Notes: generated from the letters alone by a model not told the origin. DNA of 64,000 bases from JAHQVI01 sp963749875 (GCA_963749875.1 CAVVOX010000007.1:124001-188000), one strand, 5' to 3'. Shown: positions 43,227 to 52,960, counted from the first letter of the stretch. Made by a program: numbers and translations.

Positions 43227-44189
43227 TTACTGCGCGCCAGCCGCTTCCAGCGCAAGAAGACGGCCCGAGGCGTCGTCGCTTCCGAGGCTCGCCGCGATGC
43301 CGTACCAATATTTCGCCTTCTGCTTGTTCGGCTGCAGACCCGCGACATCATATTGCGACAGAAACGCCGGATCGTAGGTCTGCGCAAGCGTCAGAGCGCC
43401 TTGAACGCTTCCCTTCCGCGCCAGCCGTGCATAGATGAGCCTGGCCGCTGAAATATCATTCAGCTCCAGCATCGACTTGGCGCGCCCCAGTAGCTGCTTT
43501 TCCTGCTCCGGGTCGATCGGCGTGGTGTTCGCCACCGAAGCGGTGGCCTGCTCCGGCACGGCGGCCGTAGGTATCGAGGCCGAGGGGGCCCGCACCGATG
43601 GCTCGTTCCGGGCGGCGCGTTTGGGCAGCACGGAGACGCGCACCCTTTTGATGAGCGGTTCAACGTTCTGACCGCGGATCAGCTGAACCTCCAGGGAAAA
43701 TTCGCCGGAAAATCCGTCAGGCGGAACGAGCTTGAGACCGGCGACATCATGAGCCGACACCAGCCAGGCCTCCGCCGTACGGAAGCCGGAGGACAATGAG
43801 AAGCCCTTCGGAAGCCTCCGGAAAGAGAGAAGAACGTAGTCGGTCGGCTCAAAAGGCGGCATATCGACGCCGATGGGGATAGGGCGACCCGGTTCCCCGA
43901 CAATATCGGCGACGGCAAACGTGCCACCGGCTTGAACGCGTATGAGCTTCGGCCTGTCGGCAGGAAACCGCAATTCAGCCTCTCCGGCCCTCTTCTCGAG
44001 CAGAGCAGGCACCATCCTGCCCAGTCCGTGGAATGCGACGCTTGCCATTGCCGGGCGCGCCGCTGCGAGCCCGGCGGCGAGGACAAGTCCCACGGCGAGC
44101 CATTGCCGGTGAAGGCTGCGCTCGCCAGCAGGACGATGTTTGCCCGGGCGATTGCCGCTCGCCCGGGCGTCACGCCGCGTAGATTGCAT
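43227..44189 (-). CDS. Exported protein with C-terminal Sel1-like repeats
   Basis: A 320-residue protein with a basic start and a membrane/signal segment (WLAVGLVLAAGLAAARPAMA). The middle is a beta-rich domain (KLIRVQAGGTFAVADIVGEP, DYVLLSFRRLPKGF). The C-terminal 90 residues form Sel1-like helical repeats (ARLIYARLARKGSVQGALTL and KAKYWYGIAASLGSDDA). The start codon touches the stop of the TAXI gene at 44189, so the two are coupled. It may be a periplasmic scaffold partner. Confidence 0.72.
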   Translation of the reverse strand: MQSTRRDARASGNRPGKHRPAGERSLHRQWLAVGLVLAAGLAAARPAMASVAFHGLGRMVPALLEKRAGEAELRFPADRPKLIRVQAGGTFAVADIVGEPGRPIPIGVDMPPFEPTDYVLLSFRRLPKGFSLSSGFRTAEAWLVSAHDVAGLKLVPPDGFSGEFSLEVQLIRGQNVEPLIKRVRVSVLPKRAARNEPSVRAPSASIPTAAVPEQATASVANTTPIDPEQEKQLLGRAKSMLELNDISAARLIYARLARKGSVQGALTLAQTYDPAFLSQYDVAGLQPNKQKAKYWYGIAASLGSDDASGRLLALEAAGAQ

Positions 44190-45385
44190 TATTGGTTGCC
44201 CGCTTGTGTGTTTTGAAAGGCCAGGAACTGCTTGAACTGCGTGTACAACTGAGCGCGATCCTGAGCGCTGAGTTGGCCGCGTCCGGCCGATTGCCGATAG
44301 CTCGCCAGGAACTTCTCGAATGCAGCGCGGATATCGCCTTCTTCCTCACCGCCCGGCCTGAGCTGGCTTCCCAGGACCTGCCGGTTGCCGTCAAGCCAGT
44401 CCTGCGCGGGTTTGAATCGGGTCCAGCCGGGGATCTCTGCGGCGAGGTTCACCTCGGACCATTTCGGGTGCCGGGATTTGTGGTTGAATTCACCGATCTT
44501 ACCGAAGAACTCCTGCACAAATCTCTCGATCTTGCGATAGCGGAAAGACCCCGGATCCCAGTTATACACCGCGAGCGCCGTGCGGGTCGCAATGGTCGGC
44601 ACGGTCTTGCCCTCCGCAATGAGCTCCGGATAGTGCTCATGCGTCAAATCGGCGGGAAGGTAGCGCGTGTAGAGGGTGCTCTTGTTCTTGGCCGGCAGAT
44701 CGTCTTCCGTCAAAGGCAGAAGATGGATTCCGTCCGAGGCAACCAGTTTCGACAACCCCGATTGCGGCGCTCCCGTCAGAACGATGTGAGCATCGATCTC
44801 GCCGGCCTTCAAGAGCTGCAACGCCTCGTCATTGTCATGGAATGACTTGTTCGTTGAGATCCCCATCATACCAAACAGAATGTCAGCGGCGATGTGGGTA
44901 TGGCTGTTTTCCAGATTGAAGCTAACCCGTTTTCCCTGAAGATCGGAAAGCCGCGTAAATTCTTCCCGAGCCGCAACATGAAACTCTGAATTGTATAGCT
45001 TCGTGATATACTTGACCCGATGGGAAAGATTTGCGTAGAGGACCGGATCTTTTTTCTCAAGATATTCGAGATGATCCTGATCGACAGTCCCCATATCAAC
45101 GCCCTTCAGGAACAAAACGTCCTGGAGATTCTGAATGCCGCCGACCCCTAGGATCGGCAGGACACGAACGCCGCCGGGCCGGATGTCGTTGACGACGTTA
45201 CGAATGTCTTCAGCGAAGCGCGCGCAGGTACATCTCAGGCCCGAGACGACAATCGAAACGGTTATCTGATTGATTTCCTGCTTCTTTTGGTCGTACAGAG
45301 ACGGGGTTGCAGACTGAGCGCCGGCCGAAAGCCCCCCGGCTACAGCCAGCAAGATCCCCATAGCTAGGGATACGAGTTTACGCAT
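44189..45385 (-). CDS. TAXI family TRAP transporter solute-binding protein
   Basis: A 398-residue periplasmic protein with a signal peptide (KLVSLAMGILLAVAGGLSAGA). The TAXI/NMT1-like body shows ILGVGGIQNLQDVLFLKGVD, LSDLQGKRVSFNLENSHTH, ALQLLKAGEIDAHIVLTGAP and ALAVYNWDPGSFRYRKIERF. No TRAP permease (DctQM) is nearby, so it is an orphan binding protein or a sensor-type variant. Coupled to the downstream Sel1-like gene. Confidence 0.85.
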   Translation of the reverse strand: MRKLVSLAMGILLAVAGGLSAGAQSATPSLYDQKKQEINQITVSIVVSGLRCTCARFAEDIRNVVNDIRPGGVRVLPILGVGGIQNLQDVLFLKGVDMGTVDQDHLEYLEKKDPVLYANLSHRVKYITKLYNSEFHVAAREEFTRLSDLQGKRVSFNLENSHTHIAADILFGMMGISTNKSFHDNDEALQLLKAGEIDAHIVLTGAPQSGLSKLVASDGIHLLPLTEDDLPAKNKSTLYTRYLPADLTHEHYPELIAEGKTVPTIATRTALAVYNWDPGSFRYRKIERFVQEFFGKIGEFNHKSRHPKWSEVNLAAEIPGWTRFKPAQDWLDGNRQVLGSQLRPGGEEEGDIRAAFEKFLASYRQSAGRGQLSAQDRAQLYTQFKQFLAFQNTQAGNQ

Positions 45386-46222
45386 ATGACAACTCCAGTG
45401 ATTATTGCCCCACTTCATGATCCATAATGCGACAAGATTAAGAACGCCCCGGATTTCACCGAAATCTATCCTTTCGAAATTAACTAAGCAATCCTTGGTA
45501 AAGTCTAATCACTGTCACAGATCGAGACTTGGTTAAGCGTCGGCCTAGCGCATTTCCGGCTGTTCTTGGTATCCCAGATACCCGATGCCTGACAGAGAAC
45601 TTCTATAGGGATCGAGAAACGCGCAAGTATATAGACACAACGCGGCAGAACAAGCGTTTTTCTGCGCTCACGCAAACTTCCCTATTCACCGGGCCGATAT
45701 TCCTAATAGGTAAAATCGACAGCTTTGCGGCAAGCTTTCGTTAATCTTCAAAAGGCCCGATTCGTAACGACGCCTGGCGCGATGCGCGAATAAGGTCGTC
45801 ACCATAGCCGTACAATCGGGACGGCGATGACTTCGCGTGAGGGAACCTCACACATATTTATGGAAAGTGATCGTCCGGCATTTTCTCGGTCACGCGGCCC
45901 GTTCTTTTCGATACCCGAGCTTCGCCGGCAACCACCATCGAACCAGATGATGGCCTCCGGCCGACATTCAGGCCAGCCTCTCCGTCACCAATCCGGCCCA
46001 AATTTGCGCTGTCCCGTCTACCGGCTGGGTGGTCTTTGATCGTCTGCGCCCCCAGAAGCGATGGGGGTCGCCGCCCTCGCTTCCCCCTCAGATGAAGGGT
46101 CCTCGGGCCGCAAAGCGATATTCGCCAAAAAATATGCGGCGAATGATACGCCTGTTTGCCGCAAAGCCGACGGGAGGAGACACAAATGAGCCGAGAGGAT
46201 TCGAACCGTTGGAGGAAGATTT
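45386..46222. other. Long non-coding stretch upstream of the TAXI gene
   Basis: About 840 bp without a supported gene; short frames here show no family features. A GTGAGG-GAA-CCTCAC hairpin is at 45837-45851. A GAGAGGATTCGAACC segment near 46194 resembles a tRNA T-arm on the minus strand, but its stem does not pair, so it is not a tRNA. Confidence 0.45.
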
Positions 46223-46298
46223 TGGCGCTCCCTAGGGGAGTTCGAACCCCTCTTTCCAGATTGAAAATCTGGCGTCCTAACCGATAGACGAAGGGAGC
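46223..46298 (-). tRNA. tRNA-Glu (TTC)
   Basis: A 76-nt tRNA on the minus strand with CCA encoded. Acceptor GCTCCCT pairs with AGGGAGC, the anticodon loop TTTTCAA closed by CCAGA/TCTGG gives TTC, and the T arm is GAGGGG-TTCGAA-CTCCCC-like. Discriminator G. Confidence 0.95.
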
Positions 46299-46371
46299 GC
46301 GGCAGCGACGCCTTGGGTATAAGAAGGATTTGCCGTTTAGACAAGTGCCGTCCATATGCCCGCTACCGGCA

Positions 46372-48216
46372 TCAGCGCCTTTGTCGCGCGGGGTCCGCCA
46401 GATCCTCGATCAGCACCTCGATCTTTTCCCGGCCGCCCCAATTGTCCCGCTGCAGACGTCCGGCGACGTGAAAAGGCCTTCCCTCCCCGCTTTGCAGCGC
46501 TTCGCCCAAGGGCGTGCCGACCGCGCGGAAGGCGATGGCGCCGATCGCCGCGCCGCCGCCCGATTTCAGCGAGCAGCGCAGATGAGCCTCGCCCATCTGC
46601 TTCACGAAGCCGATCCGATGCGCGGGGAAAACGAAGCGCGGCGCTGGATTTCCCATGCCGTAAGGGCCGGCCTTTTCGATCAGTTCGACAAGATCGGAGG
46701 TTGCCGCCTCGGGCGTCAGCGCGCCGTCGACGGAAAGCGCCGAGGCATCCCGCGCCGTTGTGACGGCCGTTGCGAGCTGGGAACGAAGGAACGCTTCGAA
46801 TGCGGCGAGATCGCCCCGATCGATCGTCACGCCGGCCGCCATGGCATGGCCGCCGCCTTTCTTGGCGAGGCCCTCGGTCAGCGCGGCCCGTACCGCGTGG
46901 CCGATATCGGCGCCGGCGATCGAGCGAGCCGAGCCCGTGCCGTCGCCGGACTTACTATCCCAGGCGATCACCAGCGCGGGGCGCCGGAAACGATCCATCA
47001 GACGGCTCGCCACCAAGCCGACAAGTCCCTTATGCCATGCCTCGGAGCCAACGAGAATGAGAGGCGGATCGGGATCGTCCGCGAGCCGCGCCTCGGCCTC
47101 GGCGAAAGCCTCCTCGCAGCAACGCTGCTCCATCTCCTGTCGTTCCCGATTGAGCTGGGTCAGCGTCGCGGCGATGCGCGCGCATTCAGCATCATCGAGG
47201 CTCGAAAGCAGCCGGGCGCCGAGACCCGCATCGCCGATCCGCCCCCCGGCATTGATGCGCGGCCCCAGAATGAAGCCAAGATGATAAGGTGTCGGCGCCG
47301 ATTTCAGTCCGGCCGCGTCCACGAGCGCGCGCAGGCCGGCATTTTCGCGGCGATGCATCACTTTCAGACCCTGCGCCACGAATGCGCGGTTCACACCGGT
47401 CAGCGGCACGACATCGCATACGGTGGCCAGGGCGACGAGATCGACGAGGCCGAGAAGATCGGGCTCTTTCCGCTCCCCTCCGTACCACCCGGCCTGACGA
47501 AGATGACGGGCGACGGCGATCAGGAAAAGGAAGGTGACGCCGGCGGCACAAAGATGCCCCTGGCCGGAGAGATCGTCCTGCCGGTTCGGATTGATCACGG
47601 CAATGGCGGGCGGGATCTCCTCACTCATCTGATGGTGATCGATGACGATCACATCGGCGCCCAGACGGCGCGCTGCCGCCAGCGGTTCATGGCTCGTCGC
47701 GCCGCAGTCCACGGTGACGATGAGCCGGGCTCCATCGCTTACGAGGCCTTCGATAGCGGAGACATTCGGCCCGTAGCCTTCGAAGATCCGGTCGGGGATA
47801 TAGACGACGCAATCGCGCCCATGCGCATCGAGAAACCGGCGCATCAGGGCCGCCGAGCAGGCCCCATCGACGTCATAATCGCCGAAGATCGCGATCGCCT
47901 CGCCCTTGCGGATGGCATCGGCGAAACGCGCCGCGCCGGCATCCATGTCCTGCAAGAGGGAAGGATCGGGCAGCATGGCGCGCAGCGTCGGCGCCATCAG
48001 GTCCGGAACATTGTCAAGCGTAGCGCCACGCGCGGCGAGAATCCGACCAAGCAAATCGGGCAGCTCGTATTTCTGGCTGATCGCGGCGGCGAGGCGGGCC
48101 TGGTCGGGGCTCAGCCTCTCGCGCCAGATCTGCTCCTTGACGGACCGCGTTACGCCAAGAAAAGCATCGTTTCCCCTGTCCTCGCCTGCATCCTGAAGCT
48201 TCAACGCCGCATCCAT
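46372..48216 (-). CDS. recJ: Single-stranded-DNA-specific exonuclease RecJ
   Basis: A 614-residue 5'-3' ssDNA exonuclease of recombination and mismatch repair. DHH motifs are intact: IAIFGDYDVDGACSAALM (motif I), VTVDCGATS (motif II), VIDHHQ (motif III), with LATVCDVVPLTG; the DHHA1 part ends with KKGGGHAMAAGVTI. The C-terminal OB-like segment (FHVAGRLQRDNWGGREKIEV) is present. It belongs to the conserved order aminotransferase-hom-glpX-recJ of Hyphomicrobiales. Confidence 0.95.
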   Translation of the reverse strand: MDAALKLQDAGEDRGNDAFLGVTRSVKEQIWRERLSPDQARLAAAISQKYELPDLLGRILAARGATLDNVPDLMAPTLRAMLPDPSLLQDMDAGAARFADAIRKGEAIAIFGDYDVDGACSAALMRRFLDAHGRDCVVYIPDRIFEGYGPNVSAIEGLVSDGARLIVTVDCGATSHEPLAAARRLGADVIVIDHHQMSEEIPPAIAVINPNRQDDLSGQGHLCAAGVTFLFLIAVARHLRQAGWYGGERKEPDLLGLVDLVALATVCDVVPLTGVNRAFVAQGLKVMHRRENAGLRALVDAAGLKSAPTPYHLGFILGPRINAGGRIGDAGLGARLLSSLDDAECARIAATLTQLNRERQEMEQRCCEEAFAEAEARLADDPDPPLILVGSEAWHKGLVGLVASRLMDRFRRPALVIAWDSKSGDGTGSARSIAGADIGHAVRAALTEGLAKKGGGHAMAAGVTIDRGDLAAFEAFLRSQLATAVTTARDASALSVDGALTPEAATSDLVELIEKAGPYGMGNPAPRFVFPAHRIGFVKQMGEAHLRCSLKSGGGAAIGAIAFRAVGTPLGEALQSGEGRPFHVAGRLQRDNWGGREKIEVLIEDLADPARQRR

Positions 48217-48344
48217 CGCCCCACCCTTTGTTCGACGGAAGCCTACGCTAATGCGATTCGAACGAAATTACGTAGGATGCCGGGTGAGCCCGATGCGCGC
48301 GCGGGTCGGGTGTGAATAAGCGACCGGCGGAGATGCGGCCCGGC

Positions 48345-49340
48345 TCAGATCTCCGCCTGGGCGAACTTCGACGCCGTATTGTGTCGGGTCTTGAGCCAGC
48401 GGACGGTCTTGGTCGCCGCACGCATGATCACCGTGTGCGTTTCGAGCCACTCGCCACTGAATCTCACGCCGCTCAGCAGCGAACCGTCGGTCACGCCGGT
48501 CGCCGCGAAGATGACATCGCCGCCCGCCATCTCCTCCATGGAATATTTCCGGCTGAGATCGGTCAGGCCCATTGCGGCGGCGCGCTTGCGCTCGTCCTCG
48601 CTGAGCGGGGTCAGGCGTCCCTGCATCTGTCCGCCGATACAGCGCAGCGCCGATGCCGCAAGAACACCTTCGGGCGCGCCGCCAATGCCCATATAGATGT
48701 CGATGCCGGTCTCCTCGGCCTCGACCGTTTCGATGACGCCGGCAATATCGCCGTCCCCGATGAGGCGGATCGCCGCCCCGGTCTCACGGACCGCGTCGAT
48801 CAGCTTGGCGTGGCGCGACCGGTCCAGAATGCAGACGGTCAGATCGGCGATGGTGACACCCTTGGCCTCGGCCAGCCGGGCGAGATTCTCGCGGGGACCG
48901 AAATCGAGATCGACAAGCCCGGATTCGTAACCCGGCCCGATCGCGATCTTGTCCATATAGATGTCCGGCGCGTTCAAAAGCGTGCCGCCCTCGGCGAGCG
49001 CAACGACGGCGAGCGCATTCGGCATGGCTTTGGCGCAAAGCGTGGTGCCCTCCAGCGGATCGACGGCAATATCGACATCCGGACCGGAGCGCGTTCCCAC
49101 TTCCTCGCCGATGAACAGCATCGGCGCCTCGTCGCGCTCGCCTTCGCCGATCACGACCCGTCCGTTGATCGCCAGCTTGTTGAGCTCGCGGCGCATGGCA
49201 TCGACGGCGGCGCGGTCGGCTTCCTTTTCCGTGCCCCGCCCGCGCAATCTCGCGGCGGCGATCGCGGCGGATTCCGTGACGCGCGCAACCTCGATCGACA
49301 AAGCGCGGTGCAGCACCGTCTTGGCATCATGGTCGGACAT
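48345..49340 (-). CDS. glpX: Fructose-1,6-bisphosphatase class II
   Basis: A 331-residue gluconeogenic phosphatase. Lithium-sensitive phosphatase-fold motifs: VVIGEGERDEAPMLFIGEEVG (metal site), IAVDPLEGTTLCA and GIGGAPEGVLAASALRCIGG. The ATG at 49340 gives MSDHDAKTVLHRALSIEVAR, the usual start; an upstream in-frame ATG at 49388 is less likely. Cytoplasmic; also used where fructose bisphosphate is cleaved in carbon fixation. Confidence 0.95.
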   Translation of the reverse strand: MSDHDAKTVLHRALSIEVARVTESAAIAAARLRGRGTEKEADRAAVDAMRRELNKLAINGRVVIGEGERDEAPMLFIGEEVGTRSGPDVDIAVDPLEGTTLCAKAMPNALAVVALAEGGTLLNAPDIYMDKIAIGPGYESGLVDLDFGPRENLARLAEAKGVTIADLTVCILDRSRHAKLIDAVRETGAAIRLIGDGDIAGVIETVEAEETGIDIYMGIGGAPEGVLAASALRCIGGQMQGRLTPLSEDERKRAAAMGLTDLSRKYSMEEMAGGDVIFAATGVTDGSLLSGVRFSGEWLETHTVIMRAATKTVRWLKTRHNTASKFAQAEI

Positions 49341-49444
49341 GGCTGGGCTTCCTTCAGCGGCAATCGCGGAACGAATGAGAACGCACACGCATTACATTCG
49401 CGTAACCTGCTGGATGACACAAGGTTAAGCGGATGGAAAGCGTT

Positions 49445-50767
49445 TCATAGGCGTTCGATCCGGATCATCTGCGGCGTTTCGTTCACATGGCCGTCCGCCT
49501 CGATCGCATCCAAGGCCCGGCGAATGGCCGCTTCCGTCGTCTCATGCGTGATAATCACGATCGGCGTCGGCTCGCCCGGCGGGCTCGCGCGCCCCGAGCC
49601 CGGCGGCAGTGCCGGGCCACGCTTCTGGACGATGCTTTCCAGCGAGATCCCTTCCGTCGCCATCCGGCCCGCGATGGCCGCAAAGGCGCCCGGCCGGTCA
49701 TAGACGGACAGGCGGATATAATAGCCGCCTTCGTGAGCCCGCATCCGGGCGCGGACATGTGGGACGAGCTGGCTTGCCGGGGTAACGAAGGCCGGGAAGA
49801 TCAGGCCGCGGGCAATATCGGCAATGTCGCTGACGACCGAGGACGCGGTTGGATTGGCGCCCGCTCCCGGCCCGACAAGCATCATGTCGCCGGAGAAATC
49901 GCCCGTCACGGCAATGCAATTGAGAACGCCGTCCACCTGGGCGATCGCGCTTCCGCTCGGCACCATTGTCGGATGCACGCGCTGTTCGATTCCGCTATCG
50001 GTCTTCAGGGCGACGCCGAGCAGCTTGATCTTGTAGCCAAGCTCCTCCGCCGCCTCGATATCGGCGGGCGTGATCGAGCGGATGCCCTCAAGATAGATCG
50101 TATCGAAGGAAATTTCGGTGCCGAAGGCAAGGCTGGTCAGGATGGCCAGCTTGTGCGCGGTGTCATGGCCGTCGACGTCGAAGGTCGGGTCGGCTTCGGC
50201 ATAGCCGGCGCGCTGGGCGTCGGCGAGTGCGGCCTCGAAAGTCTGCCCCTCATTGCGCATTCGGGTCAGGATATAATTGCAGGTGCCGTTGAGAATGCCG
50301 AACACCCGGCTGACCTGGTTGCCGGCAAGGCTTTCCCGCATGACTTTCACGATGGGAATGCCGCCCGCGACCGCGGCTTCGAAATTGAGCGCGAGATTAT
50401 TCGCCTCGGCCAGCCGGGCGAGCTCCGTGCCATGTTTGGCAAGCAGTGCTTTATTGGCCGTCACGACATGTTTGCCGGCGCGCAGAGCTGCCACAACGGA
50501 GGCTTTTGCCGGGTCGCCGTCCCCCCCGATCAGTTCGACAAACACCTCGATCGCCTCGCTGCGGGCAAGCTCGACAGGGTCGTCGAACCACTCCAGACCG
50601 CTGAGGTCGACACCGCGATCCTTCGTGCGGTCCCTGGCGCAGACTGCGGTCACGGCAATCCCGCGGCCGCTGCGCTGCTCCAACAGCGCGCCGTTCCCGG
50701 CCAGGAGCTTCAGCACCCCGGCGCCGACAGTTCCCAGTCCGGCCAATCCGATCTTGAGCGGCTCCAT
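49445..50767 (-). CDS. hom: Homoserine dehydrogenase
   Basis: A 440-residue enzyme that reduces aspartate semialdehyde to homoserine on the way to threonine and methionine. The NAD(P) site IGLAGLGTVGAGVLKLL, HVVTANKALLAKHG, the catalytic core NGTCNYILTRM and GYAEADPTFDVDGHDTAHKL with the active Lys, and a C-terminal ACT domain (DRPGAFAAIAGRMATEGISL) are all present. ATG 50767 has GAGGAAG upstream. Confidence 0.96.
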   Translation of the reverse strand: MEPLKIGLAGLGTVGAGVLKLLAGNGALLEQRSGRGIAVTAVCARDRTKDRGVDLSGLEWFDDPVELARSEAIEVFVELIGGDGDPAKASVVAALRAGKHVVTANKALLAKHGTELARLAEANNLALNFEAAVAGGIPIVKVMRESLAGNQVSRVFGILNGTCNYILTRMRNEGQTFEAALADAQRAGYAEADPTFDVDGHDTAHKLAILTSLAFGTEISFDTIYLEGIRSITPADIEAAEELGYKIKLLGVALKTDSGIEQRVHPTMVPSGSAIAQVDGVLNCIAVTGDFSGDMMLVGPGAGANPTASSVVSDIADIARGLIFPAFVTPASQLVPHVRARMRAHEGGYYIRLSVYDRPGAFAAIAGRMATEGISLESIVQKRGPALPPGSGRASPPGEPTPIVIITHETTEAAIRRALDAIEADGHVNETPQMIRIERL

Positions 50768-50973
50768 GAACTTCCTCAAGCGTTCCTGTCGTCGCGCAAC
50801 TCGCGCAAAAGACGGGCCTCCACCGCCCGTGTCGGCAGGCGATGAAACGGCCGGCCTGCTGCCGAAACGACCACGAGCGGAGAAATGCCGCTGAGCAGAG
50901 GGGCGCGGCCCCCCGAACGATGCGGGCCATCAGCGCCTGCAAGGCGGAGAACCCAGGCGGCGGCGCGGTTCAG

Positions 50974-52209
50974 CTAGCGGTTTTGTCCCGACGCAAGCGG
51001 GATCACGTTATGCATTGTCCCAGCCGCTTCGGATAGGAATTTTTTGACATTTCGTGCGGCCTGCCGGACCCGCTGCTCGTTCTCCACAAGGGCAAGCCGG
51101 ACATGGCCTTCGCCATATTCGCCAAATCCCACGCCGGGCGAAACGGCGACGCCGGCTTTTTCGAGCAGGAGCTTGGAGAATTCGAGCGAGCCGAGTTCGC
51201 GCATCTGCTCCGGCAGCGGCGCCCAGGCAAACATGGTCGCGGGCGGAGGCGGAATCTCCCATCCGGCACGCCCCATGGCCTCCACCAGACAGTCGCGGCG
51301 GCGGCGATAGGTCTCGCGAATTTCATCGACGCAGCTTTGATCGCCGTTGAGCGCCGCGGCCGCCGCGACCTGGATGGGCGTATAGGCGCCGTAATCGAGA
51401 TAGGATTTCACCCGCGCGAGCGCCGCGATCAGCCGCTCATTGCCGACGGCGAAGCCCATGCGCCAGCCGGGCATCGAGTAGGTCTTGGACATCGACGTGA
51501 ACTCGACCGCGACGTCGATCGCGCCTTTGACCTGCAGGATCGAAGGCGGCGGCGGCACGTCGAAATAAATCTCGGCATAGGCGAGATCGGAGAGGAGGAT
51601 AAGGTCGTGCTTACGCGCAAAGCTGACGACTTCCTTGTAGAAGTCGAGATCGGCGACAAGCGCCGTCGGATTGGACGGATAGTTCAGCACCAGCGCGATC
51701 GGCTTGGGTATCGAATGGCGCATGGCCCGGTCGAGCGCCGCCATGAATTCCTCATCGGGCCGCGCAGGCACGCTTCGGATGACGCCGCCTGAAATGATGA
51801 AGCCGAATTCGTGGATCGGATAGGTCGGATTGGGCGACAGGATCACGTCGCCAGGGGCCGTGATCGCCTGCGCCATATTGGCGAAGCCTTCCTTGGAGCC
51901 GAGCGTCGCCACGACCTGCGTCTCCGGGTTCAGCTTCACGCCGAAGCGCCGCTCGTAGTAGGCCGCCTGCGCGCGCCGGAGGCCGGGAATGCCTTTGGAA
52001 GCGGAATAACGGTTGGTGCGCGGCTTGGCGATGGTCTCCACCATCTTATCGACGATGTGCTGCGGCGTCGGCAGATCGGGGTTGCCCATGCCGAAATCGA
52101 TAATGTCCTCGCCGCGCGCCCTGGCCTGGGCCTTCAGCCGGTTGACTTCCTCGAAGACGTAAGGGGGCAGTCTCTTTATGCGATGAAAATCCGGTTCGCG
52201 GTTCCGCAC
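50974..52209 (-). CDS. PLP-dependent aminotransferase, LL-DAP aminotransferase/AlaC-like
   Basis: A 411-residue class I/II fold-type I aminotransferase. IIDFGMGNPDLPTPQHIVDK, the PLP-phosphate region TLGSKEGFANM, LNYPSNPTALVAD, and the Schiff-base Lys in SMSKTYSMPGWRMGF are conserved. The GTG at 52209 has GGAGAAAGAG upstream and gives the family start (FHRIKRLPPYVFEEVN); the frame is open to 52338. Alphaproteobacterial members are often labelled LL-diaminopimelate aminotransferase but may make alanine or glutamate. It precedes hom in the cluster. Confidence 0.9.
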   Translation of the reverse strand: MRNREPDFHRIKRLPPYVFEEVNRLKAQARARGEDIIDFGMGNPDLPTPQHIVDKMVETIAKPRTNRYSASKGIPGLRRAQAAYYERRFGVKLNPETQVVATLGSKEGFANMAQAITAPGDVILSPNPTYPIHEFGFIISGGVIRSVPARPDEEFMAALDRAMRHSIPKPIALVLNYPSNPTALVADLDFYKEVVSFARKHDLILLSDLAYAEIYFDVPPPPSILQVKGAIDVAVEFTSMSKTYSMPGWRMGFAVGNERLIAALARVKSYLDYGAYTPIQVAAAAALNGDQSCVDEIRETYRRRRDCLVEAMGRAGWEIPPPPATMFAWAPLPEQMRELGSLEFSKLLLEKAGVAVSPGVGFGEYGEGHVRLALVENEQRVRQAARNVKKFLSEAAGTMHNVIPLASGQNR

Positions 52210-52344
52210 GGGCTCTTTCTCCAGGGCATTGCCATCGGTGTAAGGCGCGCCGCCTGGAGGGACTGAGCCTGAAGGGACGCGCCGGATGACGTTTTTTATG
52301 CCGCGGGCGCCTTGCTTGCCCGCACCGGCTGCCCGCAATTGGCG

Positions 52345-52567
52345 CTAATTGCGCCCTTCGATCTCCTCGGCGGCTTCGGCGCCATGCGCTTTCTGCTCGG
52401 CCGTCAAATCCTTAATCGCTTTTTTCTGCTCCGTGGGCGTGAGCAAGGGGCTGCCGATGCCGCGGAGACTGGGCAATCGAGGGTAGATCGAACTCGGCAC
52501 AGCCGGAAAGGGTGGCCGATCCCGCCACGCATAGAAGCAGCGCCGTAAGTTTAAGACCGCGTAGCAT
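52345..52567 (-). pseudogene. Small lipoprotein gene with a one-base frameshift
   Basis: It starts MLRGLKLTALLLCVAGSATL with lipobox LSGC (acylated Cys about residue 23) after an AGAGGCGAA site. The first frame continues CAEFDLPS and then degenerates, while the +1 frame reads SLRGIGSPLLTPTEQKKAIK and TAEQKAHGAEAAEEIEGRN to TAG at 52345. The joined form resembles a short lipoprotein common in Hyphomicrobiales. The length 3n+1 shows a single-base indel near 52470-52500. Confidence 0.72.
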
Positions 52568-52803
52568 TTCGCCTCTTGCGCTCCTGAAATGTTCCAGGAC
52601 GCCTACCCCCCCAACTATTCGCAACGATTTGTTTTAATTATGGCCTTCCATAGCATTTCTGCCGCAGAACGGGAAGTCACTGCTTGCCATTCGGTCAATG
52701 CGGCCCGGCCCGTGGAGCGAGATTGCATTGATATTGTCGCAACTTTTGTGGAGAATCGGGCAAAGACATCACAAGGCTGGGCCGGAGAGCCACCTAATGT
52801 GAT

Positions 52804-52855
52804 GATCCAGACGTTTGTCATCCCTCTCAGCAGATACCGAACGAACGTCTGGATC
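52804..52855. repeat. Inverted repeat (hairpin) 1 upstream of phaC
   Basis: Arms at 52804-52818 and 52841-52855 are 15 bp with one mismatch (GATCCAGACGTTTGT against ACGAACGTCTGGATC), around a 22-base loop. It lies 155 bp before phaC. Could be a terminator for minus-strand transcription, a regulatory structure or a palindromic repeat element. Confidence 0.75.
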
Positions 52856-52880
52856 TGAATCACACGAGCAATATCGATGG

Positions 52881-52960
52881 GCTCGTGTCCCTTGAGATTC
52901 CGAAGTTCGCTACGAAGCGTGCTGCGACCACAGGGCGACCTTCGGAATCGGGACACGAGC
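52881..52960. repeat. Inverted repeat (hairpin) 2 upstream of phaC
   Basis: A 21-bp stem interrupted by one four-base bulge: GCTCGTGTCCC pairs with GGGACACGAGC and GATTCCGAAG with CTTCGGAATC, around a loop of about 34 bases. It ends 48 bp before the phaC start codon and so would lie in the 5' leader of phaC mRNA if transcription starts upstream. Confidence 0.8.

Noticed and set aside
45529..45744. 71-codon plus-strand frame upstream of the TAXI gene
   Set aside because: No ribosome site, no motif and composition like the surrounding non-coding DNA.
46185..46215. Possible second tRNA or tRNA fragment beside tRNA-Glu
   Set aside because: A TTCGAATCC-like loop is present, but the flanking bases do not form a T stem and no acceptor or anticodon arm is found.
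46330..48315. 661-codon plus-strand frame opposite recJ
   Set aside because: Shadow of recJ, whose DHH motifs are unmistakable. It also crosses the recJ start.
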